A stretch of DNA of 64,000 bases from Kitasatospora sp. NBC_01250 (GCF_036226465.1 NZ_CP108476.1:2232001-2296000); one strand, 5' to 3'. Positions 34,181 to 42,969 are shown, numbered from the stretch's first letter. A program made the numbers and translations. The notes: a model not told the origin generated them from the letters alone.

Positions 34181-35365
34181 TCACGGGAGGAACTTCACCT
34201 CGGGGAAGGCGCGGGAGGGGCCGTCGAGCAGGTGCCCCCGGCGCTCCCGCAGGTACCGGTCGAAGAACGCCCGCGGGTACGCCTGCTGGATCCGCACCGC
34301 CCGGGCCGGATCGATGGTGCCGATCGCGTCCTGAACCTGCGCCTCGGTCATCCCGAGCACCTTCGCCAGCTGCGGGATCAGCGCCGCGTCGTCACCGTAC
34401 GACGCGTGGATCGCGCCCTCGGCCTGGATGTTGAGCCGCCAGCCCCGCAGGTGCGACCAGAACTCGGCGGCGGCGGGATCCTGGGCGCGGGTGAACACCG
34501 CGGTCATCATCAGGAACGGCCGGTCCAGGTCGGTGGTGATGGTCGGCTGCATCGGGCCGTCCAGGCTCAGCCCGGCCCGGACGCGCTGGTCCGCCAGCAT
34601 GGTGAGGGCGGTCGCCGTCCCGCCCTTCGACCAGCCGAAGACGCCGATGCGGTCCAGGTCGAGAGCGCCGGACAGGCCGGCGGGCAACGGACGGTCCTCG
34701 GCATCCGGATTGCGCCCGGCGGCGAGGTCCTCGATACGGTCCAGGACGAACCGCAGGTCCGTGGCGAAGTCCTTGGGACCGGGCATGTACGCCGGGTCCT
34801 GGACCGGGGTGACCACCCGGCCGTCGGGGAACTCGCTGAACGAGTCGTACGAGTGGTCCACCGTGACCACCACGTACCCGTGGCTGGCGAGTTCCTGGAC
34901 GATGGTGGTGTGGTCGCTGCGGTGGCTGTGCGCGCCGTGCGAGAAGACGACGATCGGCAGCCGTCGGTCGCCGCGCCGCACCGGAGCGCCCTCGTGGCCG
35001 GCCGTGAGCGGCGCCAGGGCGGGGTCGATGTCGTAGCCACCGGAGACGAGGAACGCGCGCAGGGCGCCCGTGGTCATCCAGGGCGCCGACGGGTACCCCT
35101 CGACGTCCCGGGCGGGGTACCAGACGCTGGCCATCAGCTCGCGGAAGTGCCCCGGGCCGGCCACCTGGTCCGGCCGTGAGCTGTCGACGAGGTGCAGCGC
35201 CACCGTGCCCACCGGGTGCGGCCCGGTCGGCGTGGGGAGGGTGAACTGCGCCGGGCCGGGAGCCGCGGCGGCGGTCGCCTGAGCCGCCCACGCGGGTGCG
35301 GCGACGACGAGCGGAACGGCGGCGCCGACGGCGACTGCGGCGCGAAGTATGTGACGGCGCGTCAT
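34181..35365 (-). CDS. Tat-exported alpha/beta hydrolase (platelet-activating-factor acetylhydrolase-like)
   Basis: A 394-aa hydrolase. The N-terminus MTRRHILRAAVAVGAAVPLV is a twin-arginine signal. FSHGAHSHRSDHTTIVQELASHGYVVVTVDHSY is the early fold, and GVFGWSKGG has the nucleophile Ser of PAF-acetylhydrolase-like esterases; an Asp (SLDGPM) and a late His (AIHASYG) complete a plausible triad. ATG 35365 starts directly at the signal; ATG 35413 would add 16 residues and is also open. The substrate is probably an ester or phospholipid outside the cell. Confidence 0.83.
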   Translation of the reverse strand: MTRRHILRAAVAVGAAVPLVVAAPAWAAQATAAAAPGPAQFTLPTPTGPHPVGTVALHLVDSSRPDQVAGPGHFRELMASVWYPARDVEGYPSAPWMTTGALRAFLVSGGYDIDPALAPLTAGHEGAPVRRGDRRLPIVVFSHGAHSHRSDHTTIVQELASHGYVVVTVDHSYDSFSEFPDGRVVTPVQDPAYMPGPKDFATDLRFVLDRIEDLAAGRNPDAEDRPLPAGLSGALDLDRIGVFGWSKGGTATALTMLADQRVRAGLSLDGPMQPTITTDLDRPFLMMTAVFTRAQDPAAAEFWSHLRGWRLNIQAEGAIHASYGDDAALIPQLAKVLGMTEAQVQDAIGTIDPARAVRIQQAYPRAFFDRYLRERRGHLLDGPSRAFPEVKFLP

Positions 35366-35583
35366 CGTGGTGGGTTCCTGCTGATGGTCCGTCTGGTGCC
35401 GGTTCGTATCCATGAGTCGAACGCTGTCACGCGTTGCATGCGAACACATCCGACCACGGGCTGACCCGCGGCCTGCGTAGTGGCCCACAGATGTACGCCC
35501 CGGGGTGACGACCCCCTGCCGACCCGGAAGGATGCGAGACTGTCGGATACGTAGAGTCACCACCAGAGACAAGGAGACACCTC

Positions 35584-36501
35584 GTGAGCGTCGAAGCGAA
35601 GGCCGGGTCGGCTGCAGTCGGACTGGATGTCGGATTCATCGGGCTGGGCGGGATGGGACGGGAGATGGCCGCCCACCTGGTCAAAGCCGGCCACCGGGTG
35701 CGGGTGTGGAACCGCTCCCCCGCGCCGGTGACGGCACTCGTCGCACTGGGCGCCGAGGCGGCGGCGACGCCGGCCGAGGCGATGGCGGCCGACGTGGTCG
35801 TCTCGATGCTCGCGGACGACGCGGTGGTGACGGAGCTGCTGCTCGATGAGCAGGTGCTGGCGGCGGCGGGCGCGAGCGTGCACGTCAACATGGCCACCGT
35901 CTCGCCGGAGCTGGCCCGGCGCGCCGCCGAGCTGCACCAGCGGCACGGGATCGGCTACGTCGCCGCGCCGGTGCTGGGCCGCACCGACGTGGCCGCCGCG
36001 GGAAACCTCAGCATCCTGGCGGCAGGCGAGAGTTCGCTGGTCGACCGGGTGGCACCACTGTTCGAGGCGATGGGGCGTCAGACCTACCGGCTCGGCGAGC
36101 GGCCGGAGTTGGCGAACATCGCGAAGATCAGCGTCAACTTCATGCTGATCTCGGCCATCGAGGCACTGTCGGAGGCGACGGCGCTGGCCGAGGCCAACGG
36201 CTTGGCGGCGGACCAGTTGGTGGAACTGCTCTCGGGCACGCTCTTCCCTGGCCCGGTGTACGCGGGCTACGGCTCGATGATCGCCGAACGGCGGTACGAC
36301 CCGGCGGCGTTCCGGCTCGTGCTCGGCCTCAAGGACGTGGGCCTGGCGCTGAACGCGGGCGCCGCCGCCAAGGTGCCGATGCCGATCGCGAGCGTGCTGC
36401 GCGACGCCCTGATCGAGAGCATCGCGCACGGCGACGGCGAGCGGGATCTGGCCGCCCTCGGCGAGACGGCCAGGCGTCGGGGTGGCGCTGGGCAGGGCTG
36501 A
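35584..36501 (+). CDS. NAD(P)-dependent 3-hydroxyisobutyrate-dehydrogenase-like oxidoreductase
   Basis: A 305-aa beta-hydroxyacid dehydrogenase-family protein. The Rossmann motif is GFIGLGGMGREMAAHLVKAGH. The family catalytic Lys is in ANIAKISVNFMLISAIEALSEA, and GLKDVGLALNAGAAAKVPMPI lies in the all-helical C-terminal domain. The usual active-site segment DAPVSGG is changed to AAPVLGRTDVA, as in imine-reductase-like and glyoxylate-reductase relatives. GTG 35584 follows AAGGAG. It is monocistronic. Substrate uncertain. Confidence 0.85.
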   Translation: MSVEAKAGSAAVGLDVGFIGLGGMGREMAAHLVKAGHRVRVWNRSPAPVTALVALGAEAAATPAEAMAADVVVSMLADDAVVTELLLDEQVLAAAGASVHVNMATVSPELARRAAELHQRHGIGYVAAPVLGRTDVAAAGNLSILAAGESSLVDRVAPLFEAMGRQTYRLGERPELANIAKISVNFMLISAIEALSEATALAEANGLAADQLVELLSGTLFPGPVYAGYGSMIAERRYDPAAFRLVLGLKDVGLALNAGAAAKVPMPIASVLRDALIESIAHGDGERDLAALGETARRRGGAGQG

Positions 36502-36583
36502 GGGGGCGGGGCGGGGCCGAGGGGGCGGCGGTCGGGGCCGAGGGCACGGCGGTCGGGCCTGGGGTGGCGGCCCGAGGCCGAGG

Positions 36584-37084
36584 TCAGGCCAGGGCGCCGT
36601 TGGTGAGGAGGACGGCCGAGGCGGCGTCCGCGAGCCAGGAGGCCGCCTCGGTGATCCGCCGCACGTGGTAGTCCGCGCAGACCGTGGGCAGGTGCTCGAC
36701 CCTGACCCAGTGGATCGCACGCAGGTCCGGGCCCGCCTCCGCACGGGGGCGGGCCATGGCGGCCTGTGCGGCGGTGAGTTCACGGGCGAAGACGAAGTTG
36801 TAGCCCTCGCACACGCCGGACTCGGGCTTGGCGCGCGCGTAGTCGACGGTCGCCAGGTCGGCCCCGCTGAACGGCAGTGCGAGCCCGAGTTGGGCCCTGA
36901 CCAGGCGCTGCACGGTCGCCCGGGGCTCCTCGTCCGACCGGCTGTGGCCGCCGGGCAGATTGAGGCAGGGGCGGTGGGCCAACTCCAGGAGCAGCACGGA
37001 GCGGTCGTCGGGATGGAGCAGCACGGCCTGGCCGGCGATCCGGCGGCGGGGCGGGGTGGTGAAGTGGGTCCGGTCCCAGGACAA
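36584..37084 (-). CDS. NUDIX-fold protein with a degenerate catalytic box
   Basis: A 166-aa protein. LHPDDRSVLLLELAHRPCLNLPGGHS is the NUDIX entry. The box should read Gx5Ex7REUXEExGU, but here GHSRSDEEPRATVQRLVRAQLGL lacks the RE and EE glutamates needed for Mg2+. It is therefore probably not a pyrophosphohydrolase and may act as a binding protein. The start is TTG 37084 behind a perfect AAGGAGG, clearly used. It stands upstream of nothing on its strand; the cluster at 37145-37656 precedes it 60 bp away. Confidence 0.75.
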   Translation of the reverse strand: MSWDRTHFTTPPRRRIAGQAVLLHPDDRSVLLLELAHRPCLNLPGGHSRSDEEPRATVQRLVRAQLGLALPFSGADLATVDYARAKPESGVCEGYNFVFARELTAAQAAMARPRAEAGPDLRAIHWVRVEHLPTVCADYHVRRITEAASWLADAASAVLLTNGALA

Positions 37085-37144
37085 CGGGGCCTCCTTGCGG
37101 GTGGTGCGGGTGGTGCGGGGTAACTGCGGGGAACTTCGTTCGGG

Positions 37145-37351
37145 CTAGGTGCACTTGGTGTGCTGGAGGCCGTGCCGACGGCGAAGCACGCGGGCGTCGA
37201 CAGCGCCGCTCGGGTCACCGTTGGCCGTGTCGGCGCGCTCCTTGTGGACGAGGCGCGCGCACTCCTGGCAGCCGGGGACGGGAGCGGGGAGGGGCGGGGG
37301 TTGGGGTGAGATCGGGGGCGTGGGGAGCATGGACGGCGCGAGGTCGATCAT
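37145..37351 (-). CDS. Small Cys-containing hypothetical protein in the XRE/DUF397 cluster
   Basis: A 68-aa protein: a Pro-rich N-terminus (MLPTPPISPQPPPLPAPVPG), then GCQECARLV with a CxxC pair, a Lys/Arg/Asp-rich middle and a final KCT. Metal binding by CxxC plus the last Cys is possible. ATG 37351 overlaps the stop of the next gene (ATGA), so they are translated together. Such small partners are common beside XRE-DUF397 genes in streptomycetes. I do not know their function. Confidence 0.6.
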   Translation of the reverse strand: MIDLAPSMLPTPPISPQPPPLPAPVPGCQECARLVHKERADTANGDPSGAVDARVLRRRHGLQHTKCT

Positions 37352-37656
37352 GCCGTCGGCTCCGGGCCGGAGTTGGGCGTGACGGGAAGCGGCGGCACCT
37401 CCGGCAGCCGGACATCGGCGGCGCAGCGGGGCGCGTTGCGCTGGACGACGGGCGCCAGATCCGGTGCGTCGAGCACGGGTTCGAGCCGGTCGGGGTCGGT
37501 GTCCCATTCGCAGCCTCCCCCATTCGGGCGAAGGTAGGCGCGGCCACCCAAGGTGTCCATGTAGATGCCCTGTCTGCCGTGGTTGGCCAAATCGGCTACC
37601 AGTTGGCCGACTTGGGGACGGTAGACAGTGGTGGGGGATGCCGGGTACGCGGGCAT
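37348..37656 (-). CDS. Hypothetical protein divergent from the XRE regulator
   Basis: A 102-aa soluble protein. The opening VYRPQVGQLVADLANHGRQGIYMDTLGGRAYLRPNGGG is a beta-rich module often found beside XRE/DUF5753 regulators in streptomycetes. The C-terminus is Pro-rich. ATG 37656 has a strong AAGGAG site; it is divergent from the regulator gene by 106 bp and coupled to the small Cys protein. A target or antagonist of the regulator is possible. Confidence 0.7.
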   Translation of the reverse strand: MPAYPASPTTVYRPQVGQLVADLANHGRQGIYMDTLGGRAYLRPNGGGCEWDTDPDRLEPVLDAPDLAPVVQRNAPRCAADVRLPEVPPLPVTPNSGPEPTA

Positions 37657-37762
37657 GGCCACTCCTTTCCGTAGTCGATCCACTACCGAGAGCGCCCACT
37701 GTCCCGTACGCTCGGGAACTGTTCAACTTGCCCATGGGCTAAGTGGAGTCCGAGGAGTGCCC

Positions 37763-38593
37763 GTGAACCGGAAGAAGCTTGATCCCCAGTCATCCCCCCG
37801 AGCCGCCTTCGGACACCAGCTCCGCACCTCGCGGGAGGCGCGCGGCTGGTCGCAGACCCAACTGGGCGGGCGCATCGGGTACTCGGACACCTACATCTCC
37901 GCGCTGGAAACGGCCCGTAAATCCCCCACCCTGAAGTTCGCAAAGTCGGCGGACTCGGCTCTGGGGACGGGTCAGACCCTTGAGTTGATGGTGCGGGGGA
38001 TCAAGAACTCCGCACTGCTGGAGGGCTTCCCGGAGCACGCGGCACAGGAGGCGCGGGCGGCGGAGATCAGGATCTTCGAGCCGATCATGATCCCTGGACT
38101 TCTCCAGACTCCGCAGTACGCCGCGGCGCTGGCCTCAGCGGCGGTTCAACGCGGCAGCATCAGCCAGGAGCAAGCAGATGAACGCGTACGCTTCCTCGCC
38201 GTGCGCCAACGGCTTCTGCGGCGCTCCGCCCCGCCCCTGATCCACGCGGTCATGGATGAGAGCTGCATCCGGCGCCCGGTCGGAAGCACCGAGATCATGC
38301 GCACCCAGCTCGATCATCTCGTCACGATGGCGGCCCGGCCGCACGTGATCATCCAGGTGGCACCGTTCAGCCTGGCCGAGTTCGTGCCGTTCGGAGCCGT
38401 CGTGACCCTCCTGACCTTTGCAGACCGGTCGGTGGTCGGCTACACCGAATCGAATGACCAAGGCTATGTGGTCCGGCAGGACGAGACCGTCCGGGCGTGG
38501 GAGAGGGACTACCATCAGCTCCAGGTGGAAGCATTGTCGAAAGCTGCATCTGTAGCGCTGATCCGCAAGGCCCGAAAGGAACTTCCCTCATGA
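37763..38593 (+). CDS. XRE-family regulator with DUF5753 domain
   Basis: A 276-aa regulator. The N-terminal HTH_31-type domain is at about residues 14-70 (LRTSREARGWSQTQLGGRIGYSDTYISALETARKSP). The DUF5753 effector domain fills the rest (IPGLLQTPQYAAALASAAV, RQRLLRRSAPPLIHAVMDESCI, VIIQVAPFSLAEF). These regulators work with small DUF397 proteins in streptomycete development and secondary metabolism. The start is GTG 37763 behind GAGGAG. The stop overlaps the DUF397 gene (ATGA). Confidence 0.92.
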   Translation: MNRKKLDPQSSPRAAFGHQLRTSREARGWSQTQLGGRIGYSDTYISALETARKSPTLKFAKSADSALGTGQTLELMVRGIKNSALLEGFPEHAAQEARAAEIRIFEPIMIPGLLQTPQYAAALASAAVQRGSISQEQADERVRFLAVRQRLLRRSAPPLIHAVMDESCIRRPVGSTEIMRTQLDHLVTMAARPHVIIQVAPFSLAEFVPFGAVVTLLTFADRSVVGYTESNDQGYVVRQDETVRAWERDYHQLQVEALSKAASVALIRKARKELPS

Positions 38594-38802
38594 CCGACCC
38601 CGCAGACCTGTCGGGCGCTGCCTGGTTCAAGTCAAGCCACAGCAACAATGGGGGTACCTGCGTAGAGGTCGCCCCCAACTTCCCAGGGGTAGTCCCCGTC
38701 CGTGACTCAAAGAACCCCCACGAGCCCGCCCTCCTCTTCCCCGCCACCGCCTTCGCCGCCTTCATCACCGGCATCAAGGCCGGCCAGTTCACTTCTGTCT
38801 GA
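38590..38802 (+). CDS. DUF397 domain protein (first copy)
   Basis: A 70-aa DUF397 protein. Diagnostic segments are WFKSSHSNNGGTCVEVA, VPVRDSKNPHEPALLFPATAFAAFITGIKAGQF. It is translationally coupled to the XRE regulator and should bind it, as known for such pairs (toxin-antitoxin-like or co-regulator roles have been proposed). It ends at a strong hairpin. Confidence 0.93.
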   Translation: MTDPADLSGAAWFKSSHSNNGGTCVEVAPNFPGVVPVRDSKNPHEPALLFPATAFAAFITGIKAGQFTSV

Positions 38803-38813
38803 CCATGCATCAG

Positions 38814-38846
38814 CCGGGCCGACCTGATCTCCTCAGGTCGGCCCGG
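38814..38846 (+). terminator. Terminator between the two DUF397 genes
   Basis: A perfect 14-bp stem CCGGGCCGACCTGA with loop TCTCC, 11 bp after the first DUF397 stop. Confidence 0.8.
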
Positions 38847-38901
38847 AGCCGTTCCGAGGCACCCTTGTCCCGCTCACCAGGGCGCGGGAGAATCTGTGCC
38901 C

Positions 38902-39111
38902 ATGACCGACCCGGACCTCTCCCAGGCCAACTGGTTCAAGTCAACCCACAGCGGCAACGGCGGCAGCTGCGTCGAGATCGCCGCCGACATCCCCGGGCTC
39001 GTCCCCCTCCGCGACTCCACCAACCCGGACGAGCCCACCCTCCTCTTCACCACCACCGCCTTCGCGGCCTTCATCACCGGCGTCAAGACCGGCCGGTTCG
39101 CGTTCCTCTGA
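38902..39111 (+). CDS. DUF397 domain protein (second copy)
   Basis: A 69-aa paralogue of the previous gene, with WFKSTHSGNGGSCVEIA and FAAFITGVKTGRFAFL. It lies beyond the terminator and so needs its own promoter. The start is taken as ATG 38902 by alignment with the paralogue; GTG 38896 has better spacing to GGGAG. Duplication within the cluster is the simplest origin. Confidence 0.88.
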   Translation: MTDPDLSQANWFKSTHSGNGGSCVEIAADIPGLVPLRDSTNPDEPTLLFTTTAFAAFITGVKTGRFAFL

Positions 39112-39124
39112 CCACCACCACCGC

Positions 39125-40138
39125 CTACCGGCTCAGCGCCCCCGTCAACCCGTCGGCGGTGGTCTCCACCCAGATCAGGCGGCGGAGGACCTGGTACCCG
39201 ATGGCTTCGTTCACCGCGATCATGTGGACGTTGTCCTCGTTGTTGCTCGTCACGATGCGCCGCACCTGTGGTCGCTCCCGCAGGACCTGGCGCGTCATGG
39301 CCGCCTTCAGCGCCCGGCCGAGGCCGTGTCCACGGTGCGCCCGCACCACGGAGGTGTCGTTCACGTAGGACTTGTCCGGGCGGTAGGCGTAGGTGAGGAG
39401 CCCCGTGACACCGGCGATCTCACCGCTCGCCTCGTGGACCGCGACCACCACCCGCTCCTCGGCACCCTGGTCAGCCAGCTCCCGCTCCTCCCGACGGATC
39501 CGCTCGGCGTCCCACCGAACGATCTGGATACTCGACTCGCCCATCGGCGCGTCCTGCACCGCCTCCCTGGCGGCCGCGTACGCCTCGATCAGCTCCTCCG
39601 GGGCCGTGCCGACCCAGCCGGCCAGGCGGTACCCGGCCGGGACCGGCACGTCCCACCGCTCCGGCTCGGTCTCGTCGACCATCAGCATCATGATCGCCGT
39701 GCGATTGACCGCCCGGAACCCGAAGCGAGCGGCCCACAGGTCCCCGGGGGAGCCGGACTTCATCGCCTCGCCGGTCACCGTCGGCCGCCCGGTCTCCCGC
39801 ACCGCCGGCAGGACGGCCCGCAGCACGGCGGTGCCGATCCCCCGGCGCCGGTACTCGGGATGCACCGTCACGGTCACCTGCGCGATCCCGCTGTTCTCGC
39901 CGTCCTGCAACGCGAGCCGGCCCAGACCGACCAACACCCCGTCCACGTAGGCGGCCCAGTACCGGCACCTCCCCTCGTGCGGCCAGGGTGTCCGCAGTCG
40001 GCCGACCGTGGCCTCGTAGCCGGCCGGTGGCTCCTCGGGGAAGTCGACCCGCCAGGCGGCCGCCGAGGCGAGGTGGTACTCGGAGAGTTCGCGCTCCGAA
40101 GCCGTCGCCGCGTCGAACGGCCGTATCTCCATGCTCAT
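39125..40138 (-). CDS. GNAT acetyltransferase with two tandem domains
   Basis: A 337-aa protein with two GNAT folds. Domain 1 has VTVHPEYRRRGIGTAVLRAVLPA (acetyl-CoA loop R-R-x-G-I-G). Domain 2 has VVRAHRGHGLGRALKAAMTRQVL and the C-terminal NEDNVHMIAVNEAIGYQVLRR. Tandem GNATs in actinobacteria include mycothiol synthase; the motifs and length are compatible but the match is not clear enough to name it. ATG 40138 follows GGGGGA; ATG 40132 is possible. Confidence 0.85.
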   Translation of the reverse strand: MSMEIRPFDAATASERELSEYHLASAAAWRVDFPEEPPAGYEATVGRLRTPWPHEGRCRYWAAYVDGVLVGLGRLALQDGENSGIAQVTVTVHPEYRRRGIGTAVLRAVLPAVRETGRPTVTGEAMKSGSPGDLWAARFGFRAVNRTAIMMLMVDETEPERWDVPVPAGYRLAGWVGTAPEELIEAYAAAREAVQDAPMGESSIQIVRWDAERIRREERELADQGAEERVVVAVHEASGEIAGVTGLLTYAYRPDKSYVNDTSVVRAHRGHGLGRALKAAMTRQVLRERPQVRRIVTSNNEDNVHMIAVNEAIGYQVLRRLIWVETTADGLTGALSR

Positions 40139-40271
40139 GGTTCCCCCACCGACGATCACTCAGGCCCTCAACCTAACTCTCCCCCCGGAGAGATGTCCGC
40201 CGTTCGCACTCCACCGCCACGAAGACGCCGACCATCGAGGAGGCGCCACCACTGGACCTGCCCCCCGGACC

Positions 40272-40573
40272 GCGTGGCCGAAAGAGCCCACCGTCTACCA
40301 GCGCGACGCCGCCGACCTCGCCGACCTGTTCGACCTGGACGGCGCCCGCGCCATAGTCGCCGACCGCACCCGCCGCCCCATCGAACGGGCCACGTCCAGG
40401 CGGGCGCCCTCGTCCCCGACCTGCCCACCCCGGCGCTGTCCTCCCAGCTACCGGAAGCCGTCGCCGCTGACGCCCGGAGTGCCCTGGTGAACTTCTTGGA
40501 GCGCCTCGACCTCACCGCGGCCGGGCAGTGGATCAGTGACAGGCAGCAGTGCGAGGTCCTGGCGATCGCCTAG
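40272..40573 (+). pseudogene. Probable frameshifted gene remnant
   Basis: Coding-like sequence in one frame (WPKEPTVYQRDAADLADLF, IVADRTRRPIER) stops making sense near 40385-40400 and resumes in another frame as HVQAGALVPDLPTPALSSQL and AVAADARSALVNFLERLDL. Joining the frames gives about 100 sensible residues. I do not recognise the family. The rest of the 40139-40616 gap shows nothing else. Confidence 0.4.
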
Positions 40574-40616
40574 CCTCACAGCACCACGAGAACCACCGAA
40601 GGGGCTGAGCAGGTAG

Positions 40617-40844
40617 GTGGCCAAGCACCGCAGGTCTTGCCAGTGGGCAGGATGTCAGAGATACGCCAACCTGCGGGACCTCGACACCGGACAGGATTTC
40701 TGCACACCGTGCGCCGTGGCCATGCTGTACGCGGCCGACGATCCGATCACCAACTTCCGTGAGTTCGACGAGTCGTCGGAGTACGCGAACGCGCTGCGGG
40801 ACCGGCCGGTCCTGGGCCTGTTCGGCTGGCCCGGTGGCCGGTGA
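40617..40844 (+). CDS. Small Cys-rich hypothetical protein
   Basis: A 75-aa protein from GTG 40617. It has RSCQWAGCQRYANL and DFCTPCAVAM, a C-x4-C plus C-x2-C pattern that could bind one zinc. A Phe/Glu-rich C-terminus follows. The upstream GCAGGTAG is a weak ribosome site. I do not recognise the family. Coding periodicity looks good, but no functional link is visible. Confidence 0.5.
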   Translation: MAKHRRSCQWAGCQRYANLRDLDTGQDFCTPCAVAMLYAADDPITNFREFDESSEYANALRDRPVLGLFGWPGGR

Positions 40845-40917
40845 CCGGCAGCCCTCTGATCGCTGGGATGGCCGCTCCGGCCGCGCGGTGGGGAGGTGCG
40901 GGAGCGGTGGAGCCGGC

Positions 40918-40944
40918 GGCCGGTGCGTGGGTGACGCACCGGCC
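40918..40944 (-). terminator. Phospholipase C gene terminator
   Basis: A perfect 11-bp stem GGCCGGTGCGT with loop GGGTG, extended by further imperfect GC pairs, about 75 bp beyond the phospholipase stop. Confidence 0.6.
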
Positions 40945-41016
40945 GGCTCGGCTCCGGAGCAGATGTTGTTCGCGTTGCCGGTGTTACACCGTGCCCAGAT
41001 TCAGGTGGGCGGACGG

Positions 41017-42969
41017 CTACGGCTGCAGGCGTCCCGCGAAGCGGCGGGCGAAGGCGTCGGCGGTGTCGGCGGTGACCGTGTAGTCGTAGCGGCCGGCGGC
41101 GGTCGGCGCCAGCACCGCCTCGGCACTGCCGCCGGGGGCGACCGTGACCGTGGCCGGGGTCGAACCGGCGGCACCGAAGGCCGAGTTGGCGCCGATGGTG
41201 AAGACCACCGGCTTGCCGCCCTGGTTGGTCAGGGTGATCCGCACGCCGTCGGGGGTCTCCACCGAGGCGACCTCGGGGTGGCCCTTGGCCGGGTCGCTCC
41301 AGGTGCGCACGTCGCCCTGGTAGCCGCGCAGGAAGCCGTCGGGGCCGTGCGCGTCGATGTCGTAGGGGCCGCCGCTGACGCCGAGGGCGCTGAAGAAGTC
41401 GCTGACGGTGCCGCCGACCGGCAGCGTGTAGCGCCAGGCGCCGAACTGGCGGAAGTTCACGGCGTACATCGAGATCCCGGCGCCCAAGGTGCCCAGGTTG
41501 TCCAGGGTGATCCAGAGCTGACCGGTGGTGGTGTCGGTGCGCGAGGAGGAGCCGAAGCGGTAGCCGGTGGGCAGGGCGGGCCGGTCGCCGGGCTCGACCT
41601 GGGGGGCTTTCTGGATGACCGGCGGGAAGAGCGGCGGCAGCAGCTTCTTGTCCTGCTCGGCCAGGTCGGCCAGCAGCTGCTTGGTGTCGGGCAGCGCCGG
41701 GAAGGTGCGGTTGCTGGTGGTGAAGTCGAAGGCGGACATCAGGTCGCCGCAAACGGTGCGGCGCCAGGCGGAGATGTTGGTCTCCTTCACGCCGGTCCAG
41801 TTCTCCAGGAAGCGCAGCACCGACGTGTGGTCGAAGACCTCGGAGTTGACCCTGCCGCCGCGGCTCCACGGCGAGATGACGATCATCGGCACCCGCGGGC
41901 CCAGGCCGATCGGCACGCCCCCGATGAACTCGTCGGGGGTGCCGTCGGGCGCCACCGGTGGCACGACGTGGTCGAAGAAGCCGTCGTTCTCGTCGTAGTT
42001 GAGCAGCACCACGGTCTTCGCCCAGACCTCCGGGTGGGCGGCCAGCGCCTGGAGCACGTACGCGGAGGTGAAGTCCGCGCCTTGGGCGGGCGGGTAGTTG
42101 GGGTGCTCGGACTGCGCGGTCGGGGCGACCACCCAGCTGACCGCCGGCAGCGTGCCCGCCGCCACGTCGTTCGCGAAGTCGTCGGCGCCGGCCCGGGCCA
42201 TGCCGCGTTGGTAGAGCGGGGAGTCCTGCGGGGCGGTCTGGAAGCTCTTGAACCAGGCCAGGGCATTGTCGTCGAAGTTGTCCTGCTGCTGGTAGACCTT
42301 CCAGGAGATGCCCGCGGCCTGCAGGCGCTCCGGGTAAGTCGTCCAGGTGAAGCCGGACTTGCTGTTGTCGGTGGCCGGGCCGCCGCCGGTGCCGTTCGGG
42401 TCGATCATCCCGGACCACAGGTAGAGCCGGTTCGGGTCGGTGGAGGTCATCGCGGAGCAGAAGTACTGGTCGCAGAGGGTGAAGTTGTCCGCGAGCGCGT
42501 ACTGGAAGGGGATGTCCTGGCGGGTGTAGTAGCCCATCGTGTACCAGGTCTTGGCCGGGACCCAGTTGCTCCACTGCCCGTTGGCCCAGGCGCTGTGGGT
42601 GCCGCCCCAGGAGTGGTCCAGGTCGAAGATCCGCTGGGCGTCGCTGGTGGAGGTGTCCAGGTGCCAGGGCAGCAGGTCGGTGCCGCCGACGGTGCCGAGC
42701 AGCTTCTGGCGCAGCACGTCCGAGCCGCCGGGGAACCGGACCCTGGAGGTGTCGCCGTAGCCGCGCACGCCGTTCAGGGTGCCGAAGTAGTGGTCGAAGG
42801 ACCGGTTCTCCTGCATCAGCACCACGACGTGTTCGACATCGTCCATCGTGCCGGGCGCGGCCGGCGCGGCCAGCGCCTGCTGGACGGAGCCGGGCAGCGC
42901 GCCCAGGCCGAGGGCGGCACCGGAGGCGGCGGCCGAGCCGAGCAGGGCGCGGCGGGAGAGCGGGGACAC
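41017..42969 (-). CDS. Phosphocholine-specific phospholipase C, Tat-exported
   Basis: A 650-aa secreted enzyme. SRRALLGSAAASGAALGLGALPG is a twin-arginine signal. The phosphoesterase core opens with VEHVVVLMQENRSFDHYFGTLNGVRG and has FCSAMTSTDPNR and NYDENDGFFDHV, giving metal and catalytic residues of the non-haemolytic PLC and acid phosphatase AcpA family. Two C-terminal beta domains of the DUF756 type (about 460-650) follow. It hydrolyses phosphatidylcholine-type lipids outside the cell. The start is GTG 42969 behind AGGAGGA. Confidence 0.92.
   Translation of the reverse strand: MSPLSRRALLGSAAASGAALGLGALPGSVQQALAAPAAPGTMDDVEHVVVLMQENRSFDHYFGTLNGVRGYGDTSRVRFPGGSDVLRQKLLGTVGGTDLLPWHLDTSTSDAQRIFDLDHSWGGTHSAWANGQWSNWVPAKTWYTMGYYTRQDIPFQYALADNFTLCDQYFCSAMTSTDPNRLYLWSGMIDPNGTGGGPATDNSKSGFTWTTYPERLQAAGISWKVYQQQDNFDDNALAWFKSFQTAPQDSPLYQRGMARAGADDFANDVAAGTLPAVSWVVAPTAQSEHPNYPPAQGADFTSAYVLQALAAHPEVWAKTVVLLNYDENDGFFDHVVPPVAPDGTPDEFIGGVPIGLGPRVPMIVISPWSRGGRVNSEVFDHTSVLRFLENWTGVKETNISAWRRTVCGDLMSAFDFTTSNRTFPALPDTKQLLADLAEQDKKLLPPLFPPVIQKAPQVEPGDRPALPTGYRFGSSSRTDTTTGQLWITLDNLGTLGAGISMYAVNFRQFGAWRYTLPVGGTVSDFFSALGVSGGPYDIDAHGPDGFLRGYQGDVRTWSDPAKGHPEVASVETPDGVRITLTNQGGKPVVFTIGANSAFGAAGSTPATVTVAPGGSAEAVLAPTAAGRYDYTVTADTADAFARRFAGRLQP

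Noticed and set aside
36502..36583. Regulatory repeat in the G-rich gap after the hydroxyisobutyrate-dehydrogenase-like gene
   Set aside because: The stretch is GGGGCGG/GGCCGAGG low complexity without a clear inverted repeat or promoter; it may only be composition bias.
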